A DNA stretch of 64,000 nucleotides from Balaenoptera acutorostrata (GCF_949987535.1 NC_080075.1:55979636-56043635); one strand, 5' to 3'; shown: positions 12,101-23,520, counted from the stretch's first letter. Program-made: numbers and translations. Notes: a model not told the origin generated them from the letters alone.

Positions 12101-12835
12101 TAACTATCAAAAATTTCGTTTTTATAGCCATTTAAGACTATCCCTGAGAACCTTAGAACACATGGAGAGGGGATTGAAATCTCTGGTGACTGTGTGATAA
12201 TTGCTTAGGATAGACAGTAAGCACCGAACGCCATGTTTTTAGGAAAAGCTGGGATTTAGTAATAATGTAAAACCTCCATTTAATAAAGTGCTTACAGAGA
12301 AAAACAAAAGGCGCTTCAATAAGGTAATCAGCACAGAGGTATTTGAGTCCAAAGAACACAGCAGGCGGGAGGGGTAGTGAGACCCTCCACTGCATGGCTC
12401 CTGCCCTTCCCACCCCCATCCCCCTCTGGACCGGAACTGGAGGAGAAGCAGTCGACACCATGAGATGCCTTTGTATACACAGGACCCTGGTAACCAGCCC
12501 GTAACTTCAGGTTCACTCAGTCAGAACACAGAAAAACTTAGGGAGTCAGAAACATGCTTGTGATTCTGTACAGACATAACTCCCACCTTTCAGCAAAGCA
12601 ATTTAATCGTCTAACTCCCATTTCCTGGTTCCCAGGAAGGCTGCGCATAAATCCACTTAAGGCATGTCTGATTGCATTCCTAGTGTTGAGACACAGAGGA
12701 GCACACCCAGATTTGAGTGCTTTTTCAAACGGCCAGTGCTCTGTTTCAGTGCTTAAACTCAAACTTCAAAAAGATTTGCTTGAGAATGACGCACACATGC
12801 CACAAACTCTTTGTTAGATGGTTAAGGTAGAAAAT

Positions 12836-12850
12836 TAAAATCAATGAACG
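12836..12850 (+). repeat. Target-site duplication, left copy
   Basis: TAAAATCAATGAACG, identical to 13034-13048 on the other side of the L1 insertion. The rightmost bases of the A-tail overlap the right copy, so the true length is 11-15 bp. Confidence 0.9.
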
Positions 12851-13033
12851 TATAGATAACTAATAAGGACCTACCGTACAGCACAGGGAACTCTACTCAA
12901 TACTCTCATGGCCTATATGGAAAAGAATCCAAAAAAGAGTGGACATATGTATAACTGAGTCACTTTGCTGTACACCTGAAACTAACACAACATAGTAAAT
13001 CCACTATAGTCCAATAAAATTAAAAAAATAAAA
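12851..13033 (+). mobile_element. 5'-truncated L1 (type B 3' UTR) with TSD
   Basis: A cetartiodactyl L1 3' UTR: CAGCACAGGGAACTCTACTC, then AATACTCTCATGGCC, then ATGTATAACTGAGTCACTTT, then CACCTGAAACTAACACAACA, then AGTCCAATAAAATT and an A-rich tail. It is flanked by a 15-bp identical direct repeat, TAAAATCAATGAACG, at 12836-12850 and 13034-13048. The target reads TT/AAAA, the preferred L1 endonuclease site, so this is a canonical target-primed insertion of about 180 bp. Confidence 0.95.
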
Positions 13034-13048
13034 TAAAATCAATGAACG
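13034..13048 (+). repeat. Target-site duplication, right copy
   Basis: Identical to 12836-12850. Confidence 0.9.
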
Positions 13049-13049
13049 A

Positions 13050-14225
13050 TGCACTATATGATCTAAGTTCATCTCTGAAGGTGTCTTCTCTTGCCTTCCT
13101 CTGCAGCACCTGATTTTTGGAAGGTGATTACTGACTACTGGTTCGATTCTCATCACTATCTCTAGGCCTTTGCCGTCATGGCTGCAAATCTTTCCAAGCA
13201 GGGTTCTGCCTTCTCCTGTCCTCATGCATTTCATGCTCTGCTCCGCTGTGGTTGTCACTCACACAGAAGTCTCCTGCACTCACACCCCCACTGTCCCCTC
13301 CTCCACTCAGGACACTCTCACCAGAGAATGAATTCCCTATCCTGCTGCCCTTGTTTTCCTTGAGCTAAACACAGTTCCTTTTCTGTAACACCATCTGCTT
13401 CTATAACAGATCAACACACGAGATATGGTCAACAACTGATTAATACCTTGTTACTGTTGTAACTTCTACTAGTGATTACAAAGCTACCTCCTTAGAGGTC
13501 TCTAAGGATGACTCTCATGCCATGTGGGTTCCTAAGAGAACCCTCTGTCCGCACAGGCTCATTTCACTGGGCAGTGTCTCTTCTTTTTTAGTCCTTCTTG
13601 AAGGGCAGAGTGCTATCCTCAGTATAGAAAATCCTATCATTTCAATGGTAAATGTGCCCGATCGAGGTCACTGAAAAGGTCAATTCCTTGGAAATAAAAC
13701 AAACCTTTCCTCCAAGGTGCTCCTTGGCTTCCTCTTTGAAATAGCATTTCTCACGTATATTGGGAAACAGTACTTCTGCAGCTTTTAAAAGTGGGGCTTT
13801 CCTGTGGCCAGATAAATTTGAGGAACCCCTGCATGCTGCATCCCCATCTGGAAAGTCACATACATTAGCATAGTAAAGACTGCAATTAAGACATGTATCG
13901 TATATTTTTATCATATCGTTTCCCCTAATAACATCCAGTGAGAGCTGAGTTCTCTAGAACTCCCCCTTGGGATGCTGCAACTATAGCTTAACCATCCCAA
14001 AGAAGCTAAGCAGAAGCCAGAGGGCAAACCCATGGCCTTTTGCTACTCTTAACTCTTTGCTGCCTATTATCTGGGGTCATCGACACACAACCCCAAAAAG
14101 ATTCCCAACCATTCCATGCTCTAGCTATAACCTCAGTTCTGTACTCTTCAGCTGACTCTGGAAATCAAGGTCCGTTTCTACTAACCATCGGGCCTAGGGG
14201 ATACGACGGATTTGTTTCCAAGAAT
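13050..14225. other. Intronic sequence, nothing recognised
   Basis: Unique sequence with short ORFs only, including a 90-codon minus-strand ORF at 13642-13914 with no recognisable family. No exon-like signal was found. Confidence 0.5.
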
Positions 14226-14229
14226 TTCT

Positions 14230-14830
14230 AGTGTGTCCACCTGCCCTGCAGGGGTGAAGAGCTAAAACCACATCCCCCAGATGTCTTACAGCGAAGGTTC
14301 CAAGTGTGAGTTAGGTTTGGCCAACCAGATGTACCTTTGTGAAATTTGGAAAGAAAACTGAGGCAGAGATCATACTTCTGCAGTTGCTGCTCTTTCCTCA
14401 TCAAGCAAAGTCCAGGAGGCACCCGATTCTTCTGTGACAGCTTTAGCCAAGGTGCCAGCATCCAGGTGCCAGCTCCATGGCTGCCAGGAGGCAGGACCAA
14501 GACACCTGTTTGCAGGCCTGGATCATAGCGGCGTGGCATGGTTCTGATCATGGGAGCCTCTCCATCATGGCCATCCCCACGTGGTTGTGGAAAAGCTGCT
14601 TGATGATCGTGGAAGCAGCAGCAGCTTCCTGGGTGCTCCAGTTCCTTAGCGTGGCATTGAGACACTCATTCCTGAAACCTCCGCTAGAGAGTTGTGTCTT
14701 CAGAACTCTCCATAAGCCTTCAAGCCATTTCATATCCTACCATGAATCCCTTCCTCCTGAATTTTGCCCGAGTGGATTCTGCTTTCTTCGACTGAATCCC
14801 GACCAACACTCCAACTCAAGTGGTGTTTCA
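14230..14830. repeat. Possible unclassified ancient repeat with spurious ORF
   Basis: The stretch ends AGTGGATTCTGCTTTCTTCG, then GACTGAATCCCGACCAACAC, which resembles the terminal region of some ancient mammalian LTR-type repeats. I cannot assign a family. It underlies most of a 200-codon plus-strand ORF (14477-15079), which has low-complexity composition, no domain and a 145-codon antisense ORF over it. The ORF is not considered a gene. Confidence 0.25.
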
Positions 14831-15386
14831 GCAAGGATGATCGAACCTCTCAGTCTCACCTTGACGGCTGTGGGATTCCAAACTGAGTCACTGCCCATAC
14901 TCCATCCAGGTGGGGAGCCTCCCATACGGCAGACTGCAGCCAAATGCTGGAAACTTACAAAGCTGGCTTTCGGTAGCCAAGCATGCATCTTGGGTCAGGT
15001 CAACATAGATGTCTGCCTCCCAAGCAGTAATGATGCCCAACTCCTTCTGGAGCAGCAGCTATACATAGAAACCATGTAAAACCCAAACAGAAGGGTTTAC
15101 AGGAAGGAACAACATGCCTGGGTTCTAATTCCAACCCATGTCACTTAAACTGAGTTGCAGACCTGTTCTTCCAAGTGGGGACAGTGACATCATTTACCTC
15201 ATGGGAGGGAGGAGGGTAGACCTCGAAGGCCTTTGGGGAAAGTGTTCTATTAAAAGGGTAGCATTACTATGACTGACTAATATTATCACTAGCATTCAGA
15301 AATCATAACCAAGAAAAAGAGGCCTTTCTTTCCACACTCTTAAAGAAACTTGCTAAATTTAATACATATAACTTTTTAGCACATTG

Positions 15387-15403
15387 CATTTAGAGACAGT
15401 TTT
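15387..15403 (+). repeat. Target-site duplication, left copy
   Basis: CATTTAGAGACAGTTTT, identical to 15791-15807. It brackets an antisense L1 insertion together with extra sequence. The last T residues merge into the poly(T) tract that starts here. Confidence 0.9.
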
Positions 15404-15408
15404 TTTTT

Positions 15409-15496
15409 AATGAAGATTATTTAAAATACGGTTTTATCAAATGTGAAAAACCCTTTGAAAATGACAGACCTCAGTGTGTTATTTGCAATAAGATTC
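15409..15496 (-). other. Candidate L1 3'-transduced segment
   Basis: This 88-bp non-L1 sequence lies between the L1's own T-rich tail (about 15497-15519 on the plus strand) and a second poly(T) run (15401-15408) that abuts the left target-site duplication. In the L1 sense (minus) direction the order is L1 body, A-rich tail, this segment, second A-tail, TSD. That is the signature of read-through transcription past the L1 polyadenylation site. A canonical AATAAA at the usual distance is not visible; ATTAAA directly abuts the second tail. Confidence 0.6.
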
Positions 15497-15789
15497 TTTT
15501 ATTTTAATTTTATTTTTTTATACAGCAGGTTCTTATTACTTATCTGTTTTATACATATTAGTGTATACATGTCAATCCCAATCTCCCAATTCATCCCACC
15601 ACCACCTCCACCCCCACTCCCCCCACCGCTTTCCCTTGGTGTCCATACGTTTGTTCTCTACATCTGGGTCTCTATTTCTGCCCTGCAAACCGGTTCATCT
15701 GTACCATTTTTCTAGGTTCCACATACATGCGTTAATATACGATATTTGTTTTTCTCTTTCTGACTTACTTCACTCTGTATGACAGTCTC
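15497..15789 (-). mobile_element. 5'-truncated antisense L1 (type C 3' UTR)
   Basis: The reverse complement matches the 3' end of the full-length L1 at 29735-30010: the ORF2 terminus region, the ACCGGTTTGCAGGGCAGAAA motif, the purine-rich G tract (C-rich here, 15596-15640) and AAGAACCTGCTGTATAAAAA before the tail. It is truncated just upstream of the ORF2 stop. Apparent ORFs here are repeat-derived. Confidence 0.93.
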
Positions 15790-15790
15790 A

Positions 15791-15807
15791 CATTTAGAGA
15801 CAGTTTT
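15791..15807 (+). repeat. Target-site duplication, right copy
   Basis: Identical 17-bp copy of 15387-15403. Confidence 0.9.
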
Positions 15808-15809
15808 AT

Positions 15810-17635
15810 GAGCTTCATTAAAAAACCAGAGCACTGGAAGTGCAATACTTCCTTTAGATTATAGCCAAGCACTGGAAAGGTTTTTAAAAAAAATCATTTC
15901 ACTTCAACAGGATTCTCAAGACTCATTGCAAGGTTGTTGTTTTCACGTCAGTTGTCCTTTTGTGCCATCATACAAGATGGCTGGAAGATTTCCTGTACCC
16001 ACATAGTTCTGAGTTTTTGTTGTTGCTGCTGCTGTTTGTTTGTTTTTGTTTTTAAGCAGGCATCACTCCTGTTTCTTCAGTTTTTGACACAACAGAAAAT
16101 CAATATGGCAGGTTTGTTTCATTGCTAGCCTTAAAATGCCATGTCCCCTGGAAGCAAATCCTCTTGACACAATCTGTAAGCGCTGCTCTAAGCTAACAGA
16201 CAGCCACAAGGCAGGGGTTCTCAGGAAGAAACAGTCTAAATAGGCAGGAAAGCAGGCAGCAGCCAGACCAAAGGGAGGAGCTCGGAGCTCTCAGTGTGCA
16301 GAGGGGGAGGGGGAGGGGGTTAGGAATTGGGACAAGTGACAGGAGGGGAATTGGAGTCACCAACAGCCAGAGCTCCCGGGGCTGAGGACAGCTCTGCAAT
16401 CAACTCACCATGCATTTCAGAGCCCAAAACAGAAGACAGCCAGCACGTGGGGCCCAAAGCCCATGGGCCAGGCAATGTAAGGGTGTTACACCTGTCAGCA
16501 AGAGCTGGGTCTGCGGCAAGAGCCCAAGCAGGCCTTTTGATTAAGAGGAGGAGGGAGAGGCCACTGATCTGGGAGTCCTGAGGGAAGGACTCAGGCCCTC
16601 AAGAGGGCTGGGCCCAACATCCCTTCCATACCTGATTCTTGGGTTTACAGGACCAAAAAGCCCTCATTAAAACAAAACAGAACAAAACATTTAACTCCAC
16701 AGGATTCCTTTAAGGCTCCCTAGTGCATTTAAAATAGAAGATTTAGCTTTCTAAACTGTCTGATGCATAACATTTTGGGAAAACAGCAACATAAAAAAGC
16801 ACTCAAACCCCACAAATCTGCAGATTTTTTTTAACCGTAAGAAAAACCATTTCACACTGCAACATGAAATCCGAGGAGCTGCTCTAACCCCAAAATATGC
16901 CCTTTAGGGTGTCTGAAGTGTTTGCTTTAACTAGAGAACTAGACCCCATTTGTCATCAACAACAGGCAAAGAAATCTGGTTATGGTTTGATGATGCACTG
17001 CCCAAACAGCATTATCAAAGGGATGTATGAATTCATGTAGATTAGCTGCTTTTTAAAATAAAGTTGGCTGGGCTTTTTTTGTGTGTAGGAAGACATATTT
17101 TAAAAAATACATAGCCACCCTCTGCAACCCGATTAATGACAACAGCTTCCTCCAAGGACAGTAAAGAGTGAGCTGCAAATAAAAACATCCCAGGCAGGAG
17201 GGCTCTGAAAGCAGGGTCTTTGGAAGAGAGCTTTGCTGTATTCTCTAGGATCTAAAAAAAGGGAAGCTTTCTCAGGTCCCTTCCCTCCAGACACACACAT
17301 CATTTTATCTGGAAGTCACATGGTGTGATTAAATTTAACTGGGTGGAGTAGTGGAAAACCACAGAATTAACAACATAATTCTTTTTGGGGAGAGATTCTG
17401 CCAAGTGCAAGAGAGACCATTCTGAAAGCCTCGAGCCGCTAGGCACTGCTTTCACCATTTGTTTTAAATCCAGGGCACCAAGGTGGAAGTGTGTCTCTGC
17501 TCACTCTGCCATTGCATCTAATAACCGAAGTACTAGAAACTACCTGGATCTTCACCATTTGGGCTTTTGGTGAAAAAAATTATGACCCATATATAATCGA
17601 CTACATGCAGCATATATACTTATATATGTACACAT
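15810..17635. other. Intronic sequence, nothing recognised
   Basis: Mostly unique sequence. It includes a T-rich simple stretch at 16015-16055 and a GGGGGAGGGGGAGGGGGT run at about 16301-16320. The 16640-17570 part is AT-rich, with no recognised repeat and no exon signal. Confidence 0.5.
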
Positions 17636-17639
17636 CTGT

Positions 17640-17800
17640 GTGTATCCATGTGTCTAGGTAATTACTGGAAGGTTACACAAGAAGTAAACAGAAGTCATCT
17701 CTGGGGAGTAGAACTGATAGAGGGAAGGGTGTCTTTCACTCTACACCCGTCTGTCCTAGTAGACTTTTTACCATGAATATTACTTTTTTAACTAGAAAAT
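17640..17800 (+). repeat. Possible old L1 3' UTR fragment
   Basis: CATCTCTGGGGAGTAGAACT, then GATAGAGGGAAGGGTGTC, then CTTTTTACCATGAATATTAC resembles a common L1M 3' region ('acctctggggagtgggatt', then 'ttttacaatgagcatgtatta'). Confidence 0.5.
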
Positions 17801-17924
17801 CTAGCCATGAACACATCACTTCAAGAGCCCACAGGCCAGGAACTTTGAAGAGCTCAGTGTCAGCCCTGCTCATCACCAAGAAGCTGTAATGATAGAACTG
17901 TTCTGCAGCTATAAAATTCCTTAC

Positions 17925-18110
17925 AGTTTATAAGGCATAGACTGCCTCCCTTTATTCCTGTAACGTTGTCATAGGCGTCAAGATAAGACACTCTGGAGAC
18001 ACTACTCCCATTTTACCTCTACAAAACAGAGGTTCTGGAGACTAAATGTCCTGCCTGGGGCCACAGGGGCTGTACTGAGGGCACCTGGAATTGATCTCAG
18101 GCCTCCTTCC
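17925..18110 (-). repeat. MIR SINE
   Basis: TACAGTTTATAAGGCATAGA, then CTATTCCCATTTTACC-type text (ACTACTCCCATTTTACC), then AACAGAGGTTCTGGAGAC, CTAAATGTCCTGCC and GAATTGATCTCAGG follow reverse MIR order. Confidence 0.6.
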
Positions 18111-18214
18111 TCACCACTATCCTGTCTTTACACTGTGAACCTTGGTCAGGTCACTTCTGGGTCTTGATTCACCCATCAACAACATGGAGACACTATCACA
18201 GGCATCCTTTCAAC

Positions 18215-18350
18215 AAATGAGTAAACAGTATTCTATTTTACCGAAGAGGATACTGAAATCAGAAAGGACAAGTAACCTGCTCAGTGACACACAGGACTTG
18301 AACCCAGAAACCCTCTCACTCCACTTCCTGGCTGCTATTCCAGGCCACCT
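18215..18350 (-). repeat. MIR SINE
   Basis: TTCTATTTTACCGAAGAGGA, then TACTGAAATCAGAAAGGAC, then AAGTAACCTGCTCAGTGACA, then GGACTTGAACCCAGAAACCC is a reverse-complemented MIR core. It is the second MIR in the same orientation within 300 bp. Confidence 0.7.
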
Positions 18351-18359
18351 CTTCAGCTG

Positions 18360-20580
18360 TCTCCTCCACCTAAAACAGTGCTGGTTTCAGGCCTCCAGAT
18401 GTTCACAATGGTCTTGATTTGTGGCAATTTGCAAAAACACGTGTACTAGAAACTGTGTGGCGGGAACAAGGGCCGACGGGCAGTCCACAGAGCCACCCAC
18501 TCTAAGGGCAGTTGCCAGAACACAGCTCCCGCGCCCCAGAGGGCCTGGAGCAGCCTCAAGGATTCCAAGCTGCTCTGCAGAAAAGATTTAAAAACAAAAC
18601 AAAACAAAAAAAACCCTCAGTTCTGCAGAGCACTGACAATTAGGAAAGCAACTTCAAGGAAAGATTCCCAGGCCCTTTCCCCAAAGCTTGAGCCTGGGTA
18701 CCTCCCAGGGCTGGTGTGGGGTGTAAGGGAAGGGACTTCTCCCGCCCACCCCCTGCCGCCTGTACTGTGACCCCACCCTGTTCCCACACTGGTTGTGCAA
18801 AATGGACTTGTTGGTCCTTGCTGCCCTTCCAGCAAGGAGGAGGGCAACTCCTTCCTAAGGAGCCTTCTGACGCCATCCGCCCAGGGGTGGTGGAGTGGCA
18901 CTGTGGCTGTGAGGGCTCACTTTCAGCACCTGCGCGAGAATAACTATAAATGCGAGAAAAAACAGGGTATGAATTTAACTCCTCCCACCCCCAAAAAAAG
19001 CAACACCCCACAAGGCCGAGCCAGGAGGAGGAGTTGATCCGAATGGCAGAGGCAGCCCTAGCACCTGGCCCCAGGAGCCTTCCACACAGGCCTGGCTCCC
19101 ACAGGGCCTTAGGCTCTGGCCATGGGGTGGGGTAACAGGCCTCGGGCACTCACCCACATCCCGGAGGCGGCCGGCCAAGAGGCACCCCTGCAGGGCCCTC
19201 AGAGTCCTGTCTGGAATGCTCTGCTGCCTTCAATCAATGCAAACTCAATGACCAGTTAATCTCTACAAAATCAGAATCCATACTTGGCTCTATTCAGGAC
19301 CAGTCTGTTTAGGGCAGCCCTCACATGGCAGGGCTCAAAGGCAGTGGACACATGCGACGCTGGCTGGAGAGCGAATACCTAAAAACAGTGCTAAGACGTG
19401 GATCTGAATATGTGAGGACTTTTGTTTTAAACCCCACTGAGATTTAAGGCCCAGAGAGCCAACTGTCTCAGCAGTGACTGGTCACCACCACACACTGCTG
19501 TAGAGTGTGGCTTTAGTCCAGCTTTGCCAGGTGAACCAACAGCAAACCTTTACACTTCTGAGAAGTGGCCGCTCTATTAACAACTTCCAAGTCCTTCAGA
19601 ATGGAGCTTGCCTGTGCTCACACAGGGTCATCCGGCTGGCGGCAGGGACAGAGCCAGAGCTGTCCTGGAATCGGCAGACTCAGAGGGGTCTGAAGATTTA
19701 AAAAGAAAAGTTCGGCGCAGGCCCAAAGGGGCAGGCGGGATCAGAAATTCCAGCTCATCAGGCAGGCTCTTTCTATTCACTTCCTTCTTCAGCCTTCTCC
19801 TCCATTTGTGGACAGGTCCTCAGGGTGAGGGAGTCATTGAGAATTAGGCCAATTCTCTGGGTAATTCAGAAAAGAAAAATGCCCTCCAAATATCGAGGGA
19901 AAAGCATCTGCGAGGAGACCAACCAACACCTTATACTGCAATGATAACTTTCCAAACATCATTTCCCCAGAGTCCTTGAAGGCCAGTCCCTAACACCTCT
20001 TCGTATTCTTCAATCCCATCAGCTGATCCAACAGGACAGGATAACTGACCAACGAAGCAACCCCCAAGAGGTCACCACCTCAGACCACTGTGTGACTGAG
20101 AGCATCGGGCAAGGGTGTCACACTAACCCACAGGTGCCCCTTCACAGCTTCTACAAGGAGGTGTACCAACAGGACAGCCTCTCCCCTAAATTCAGAACCT
20201 GCTCTCCATATATTATTAATTACGTCACCATGAAATAGGAAGGAAGTAGGTGAGACAAGTCACCAAAGAGGAGAAACAGCTATAATAGGGCAATGTCATC
20301 TCTGAGCTTTAAAAAATATTTCCATATGTTTGGTTTTTTTCTCTTTCCACAGAAACGCCTTTCCCCTTAGCCAGTCAGATCTGACATATCAGCTTTCTGG
20401 AAATAATTCATAAATCCAGCAGCAGGCAGGGAACAGTCCCTACAGAGGCTGTGGTAGAACGATGCACGGAGCTCCCTATACCCAGAGGTCTGCCAGCTAA
20501 CACCAAGCTTCTGGTCAACCTGCACAGCTGCACGTAGCCCTGGGTAGCCTGGAAAAGCCACTTATCACTCAATCTTGCTC
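18360..20580. other. Unique, relatively GC-rich intron stretch
   Basis: No recognised repeat of useful length. Overlapping ORFs in three or more frames on both strands at 18617-19178 (up to 169 codons, minus) reflect GC-rich composition. They show no domain and no consistent splice signals. No gene is called. Confidence 0.5.
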
Positions 20581-20584
20581 CTTG

Positions 20585-20835
20585 TAACAGTAGAGCATAA
20601 GATTAAGAACACAGACATCAGAAGCCAGGACAGCTGTGCTCAAATCTTGGCTCTTCCTCTTTCTGTGTGACCTAGTTACTCCATCACCCTGGGCCTCAGT
20701 GTCCTCATCTGTAAAAATGGGGATGATAATAGGACCCACCATATAGTGCTGCTGAAACGATTAAATGAATCACTTTACATAACATGGCTAAAATAATTAC
20801 AGGCATGCAGTAAGCGCTGAGTTGGCTATTATTAA
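20585..20835 (+). repeat. Near-complete MIR SINE
   Basis: The consensus order is largely intact: GTAGAGCATAAGATTAAGAA, then TCAAATCTTGGCTCTTCC, then CTGTGTGACCTAGTTACTCC, then CTCAGTGTCCTCATCTGTAA, then ATGGGGATGATAATAGGACC, then GATTAAATGAATCACTTTAC, then AGTAAGCGCTGAGTTGGCTA and TTATTAAT. The tRNA-like head, core and tail are all present, the best preserved MIR in the window. Confidence 0.9.
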
Positions 20836-21394
20836 TGCACATTTACTGAGGACCTACTAAGCACTGTGACTAAAAGACTTAAACTGCAACAAAAATTTAT
20901 TACACTCATAAATTTCTGGCTTAGGTACTTAAAGGTTATCTGTACTATATATTATCAAAAATTAGTAAGAAGGCCTGGAAATTGTCAATTTAAAATGGGC
21001 ACACCTAGATATTTTTCAGCGTGTACACCTAGTTCACAACACTGGCCTCATCCTCGGTTTTTCAGTATGTACAGCACAAAGTTAAAACACAACACGTTCT
21101 ATATATGATTGCCTTAATTCCACGGTTCTGCTTCTTCCGACAGATACGGCACAGAGCAGGGGAAGGTGAGCGCATTAAGATGTCGGCTGCAGTCCCCAAA
21201 GGCAAAAAGCACCCTGAAATCTTGAAAGAGCTGTTGCAAGCCCTTAATATCTATTTCTCACTTACTGGTCTATAAAAATGGGACAATTTGTGCTTCTTTG
21301 CAAAACTGCATTCAAACCACCCTAGTCCTTTGCATCTTGCCAGGCACCTACTTATCAACAAATACTCTGCTGCATTTATCTTTTGAGGGACCAG

Positions 21395-21640
21395 ATATTG
21401 ATTGTGCCCTTAGTGAGAACTAGCCACTATGCTAGGCACTGGTCCACATATACTTCCTGACCTCACATAGCCATCGAGGCAGTAAACAGAATCTTTAATC
21501 ATAAAGGTATAAATTGAGATAAATGTCATGAAGGAAAAAAACAGGGTTATGAAAGTGTATAACAAGGAGTCTTAATTAAGACTGGGCTCAGCCAAGTCTC
21601 GACTGAAGAAGTGGCATTCAAAGTGAGACCTCCAGTTTCT
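21395..21640 (-). repeat. L2 LINE 3' fragment
   Basis: The plus strand shows CACTATGCTAGGCACTGGTC, then TCCTGACCTCACATAGCC, then GATAAATGTCATGAAGGAAA and AAAACAGGGTTATG, then AGAAGTGGCATTCAAAGTGA. This is the reverse complement of the L2 3' region. Confidence 0.65.
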
Positions 21641-22044
21641 CGCAATCAGACTACATTATTTGAGCCAACTGTACCACTAAAAATAGCCCAGAAAAAATGC
21701 TGGATAAAATTGTTAAAATTCTTCTCTAAAGTATCAAAGTATAGACAAAATAGTAGTGAAGAACTAGGGAAATGGAAGAAAAATAGGAACCCAGGGAGGC
21801 ACTTTTGCCCTCGGGGCATTTGCCAATCCTAGAAAATTAAAATTTGGAAGATTTTTCAAGATCAGGAGGACAAAAATAAAAGATTAGGGCATGCTCAAAG
21901 AAGAGATCCAAATGAGAGACCCTCCTCTCAATATGCTAGGACCCAAAAGGTCCCAAGCCTTAGCATAAGGGTAGACTGGAAATAAACCCTTATATAGATC
22001 TGTGACTTGGGAGACAGTTACAGACTTCATGTTTATGCTGCCAT

Positions 22045-22397
22045 AATCAAAATTCATCTGTTCAAATTCATCAAAATTCAAATGTTAAATCCTAATGCCA
22101 GTGTGATGGTATTTGGAGGTGAGGACTTTGGGAGGTGATTCGGTCATGATGGTGGAAACGTCATGGATGAGATTAGTGCCTTTATAAAAGAGATCTCAGA
22201 AAGATACCTTGCCTTTTCTACCATGTGAGAGCACAGCAAAAGAACCAAGAAGCAGGCCCTCTACAGACACTGAATCTGCTAGCACCTTGATCTTTGACTT
22301 CCCAGCCTCCAGGACTGTAAGAAAATAAATTTCTGTTGTTTATAAGCCACCCAGTCTATGATATTTTGTTATAGCAGCCCAAACAGACTAAGACAGA
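22045..22397 (+). mobile_element. Solitary MaLR (MST/MLT1-type) LTR
   Basis: Landmarks of an ERVL-MaLR LTR: GTGTGATGGTATTTGGAGGT, then GACTTTGGGAGGTGATTCGG, then GATTAGTGCCTTTATAAAAG, then CTTGATCTTTGACTTCCCAG, then CCTCCAGGACTGTAAGAAAA, then TATAAGCCACCCAGTCTATG and ending near GACTAAGACA. No internal proviral sequence follows, so it is a solitary LTR that has lost its first bases. Confidence 0.88.
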
Positions 22398-22425
22398 AAT
22401 AGCAGCCCGGATGGACTAAGACAGA
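22371..22425 (+). repeat. 27-bp tandem duplication of the LTR tip
   Basis: ATAGCAGCCCAAACAGACTA plus AGACAGA (22371-22397) is followed one base later by ATAGCAGCCCGGATGGACTA plus AGACAGA (22399-22425). The copies differ at three or four positions, so the duplication is not recent. Confidence 0.85.
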
Positions 22426-23184
22426 GATTCAAGCCCTAAATTTGGCTTAAGTTGGATCTGGATACTAGGCAGCCGCAGAAGCAAACACTGGAGGAAGTAC
22501 TTTCATAACAGGTCACAAATAAAAATTTCAGCACAATGAACCCAAGATAACCAAGTCTGCAAGGAAAGAAGGTACCATGTGCAAGAATCACCTGAAAAAG
22601 CATATTAAGGACAGAACTACAAAACCTTCAAGTACTGAAATTATCACACTGTAAATGATGCTTATAATGTCAAATGTTTAAAAAAAGGAGAAGTTTGAAA
22701 ATATCTGACAGGAACAGTAAACGTAGTGACCTAGAAGATTTTTTAAAAAACCAAATAGAAATTCTGGAAATTAAAAAACACAATACCAAAATTTAAAAAC
22801 TCAAGAAGAGTTTAATATTAAATTAGATACAGCTGGCGAGAGACTTGAACAGTCAAAAGAAACCATCTAGAGTGTACCATGAAAAGACAAAAAGATGGAA
22901 AATACAGCAGAGAAGATAGAAGATGTAAAAGAAAGAGTGAGAGAATGGAGTATATGTAATCAGGATCCCAGAAAGAGGAAAAAAGGATGGGGCAGAGGTA
23001 ATATCTAAAGAGACATGACTGATAATTTTCCAGAACTTTTGAAAGATAATAATATGTAAGTTCAAAAGTCCACTGGAGTCTGAGAAGGAAAAATAAAAAG
23101 CCAAACCTAGACACATTGCTATGAAAATGTACACCATCAAAGACAAGGAGAAAAATCTTAAAGGGGTCCTGAGAAACAAAAAAC

Positions 23185-23192
23185 ATATTACC
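23185..23192 (+). repeat. SINE target-site duplication, left copy
   Basis: ATATTACC, repeated at 23521-23528. Flanking A residues may extend the match. Confidence 0.75.
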
Positions 23193-23520
23193 AGGCTTCC
23201 CTGGTGGTGCAGTGGTTAAGAATCTGCCTGCCAATGCAGGGGACATGGGTTTGGGCCTGGCCTGGGAAGATCCCATATGCTGCGGAGCAACTAAGCCCGT
23301 GCACCACAACTACTGAGCCTGTGCTCTAGAGCTTGTAAGCCACAACTACTGAAGCCCACGCGCCTAGAGCCCATGCTCCGCAACAAGCCACCGCAATGAG
23401 AAGCCCGTACACTGCTACGAAGAGTAGCCCCCGCTCGCCACAACTAGAGAAAGCCTGCGCGCAGCAACGAAGACCCAATGCAGCCAAAAATAAATAAATA
23501 AATATATATATATAAAAAAA
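23193..23520 (+). mobile_element. CHR-type tRNA-derived SINE
   Basis: A 328-bp SINE starting AGGCTTCCCTGGTGGTGCAG. The tRNA-like head has an A-box match (TGGTGCAGTGG, 23205-23215) and a decayed B box (GGTTTGGGCCT, 23248-23258), so it was once a pol III unit. The body carries GAAGATCCCATATGCTGCGG, and the tail GCAACGAAGACCCAATGCAG ends in a TAAA/TA-rich run. This long form is typical of the CHR SINEs of whales and hippopotamus. It interrupts the HAL1 element and lies antisense to PRKCE. Confidence 0.93.

Noticed and set aside
14477..15079. 200-codon plus-strand ORF
   Set aside because: It is the longest ORF outside the L1. It has no domain, is overlapped by long antisense ORFs and lies partly on probable repeat sequence on the strand opposite to PRKCE.
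18640..19149. 169-codon minus-strand ORF
   Set aside because: It is in the direction of PRKCE, but GC-rich composition produces ORFs in most frames here; there is no domain or consistent splice junction.
21144..21165. A 22-bp plus-strand microexon candidate between TTCTTCCGACAG and GTGAGC
   Set aside because: The splice-like flanks are attractive, but it is on the strand opposite to PRKCE, codes nothing recognisable and such short chance matches are expected in 64 kb.
21170..21240. Possible processed pseudogene starting ATGTCGGCTGCAGTCC
   Set aside because: The short reading frame (MSAAVPKGKK then HPEILKELL) stops soon and I could not match it to a gene; there is no A-tail or TSD.
22818..23309. 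163-codon minus-strand ORF
   Set aside because: It is the antisense of the HAL1/L1 element and crosses into the SINE.
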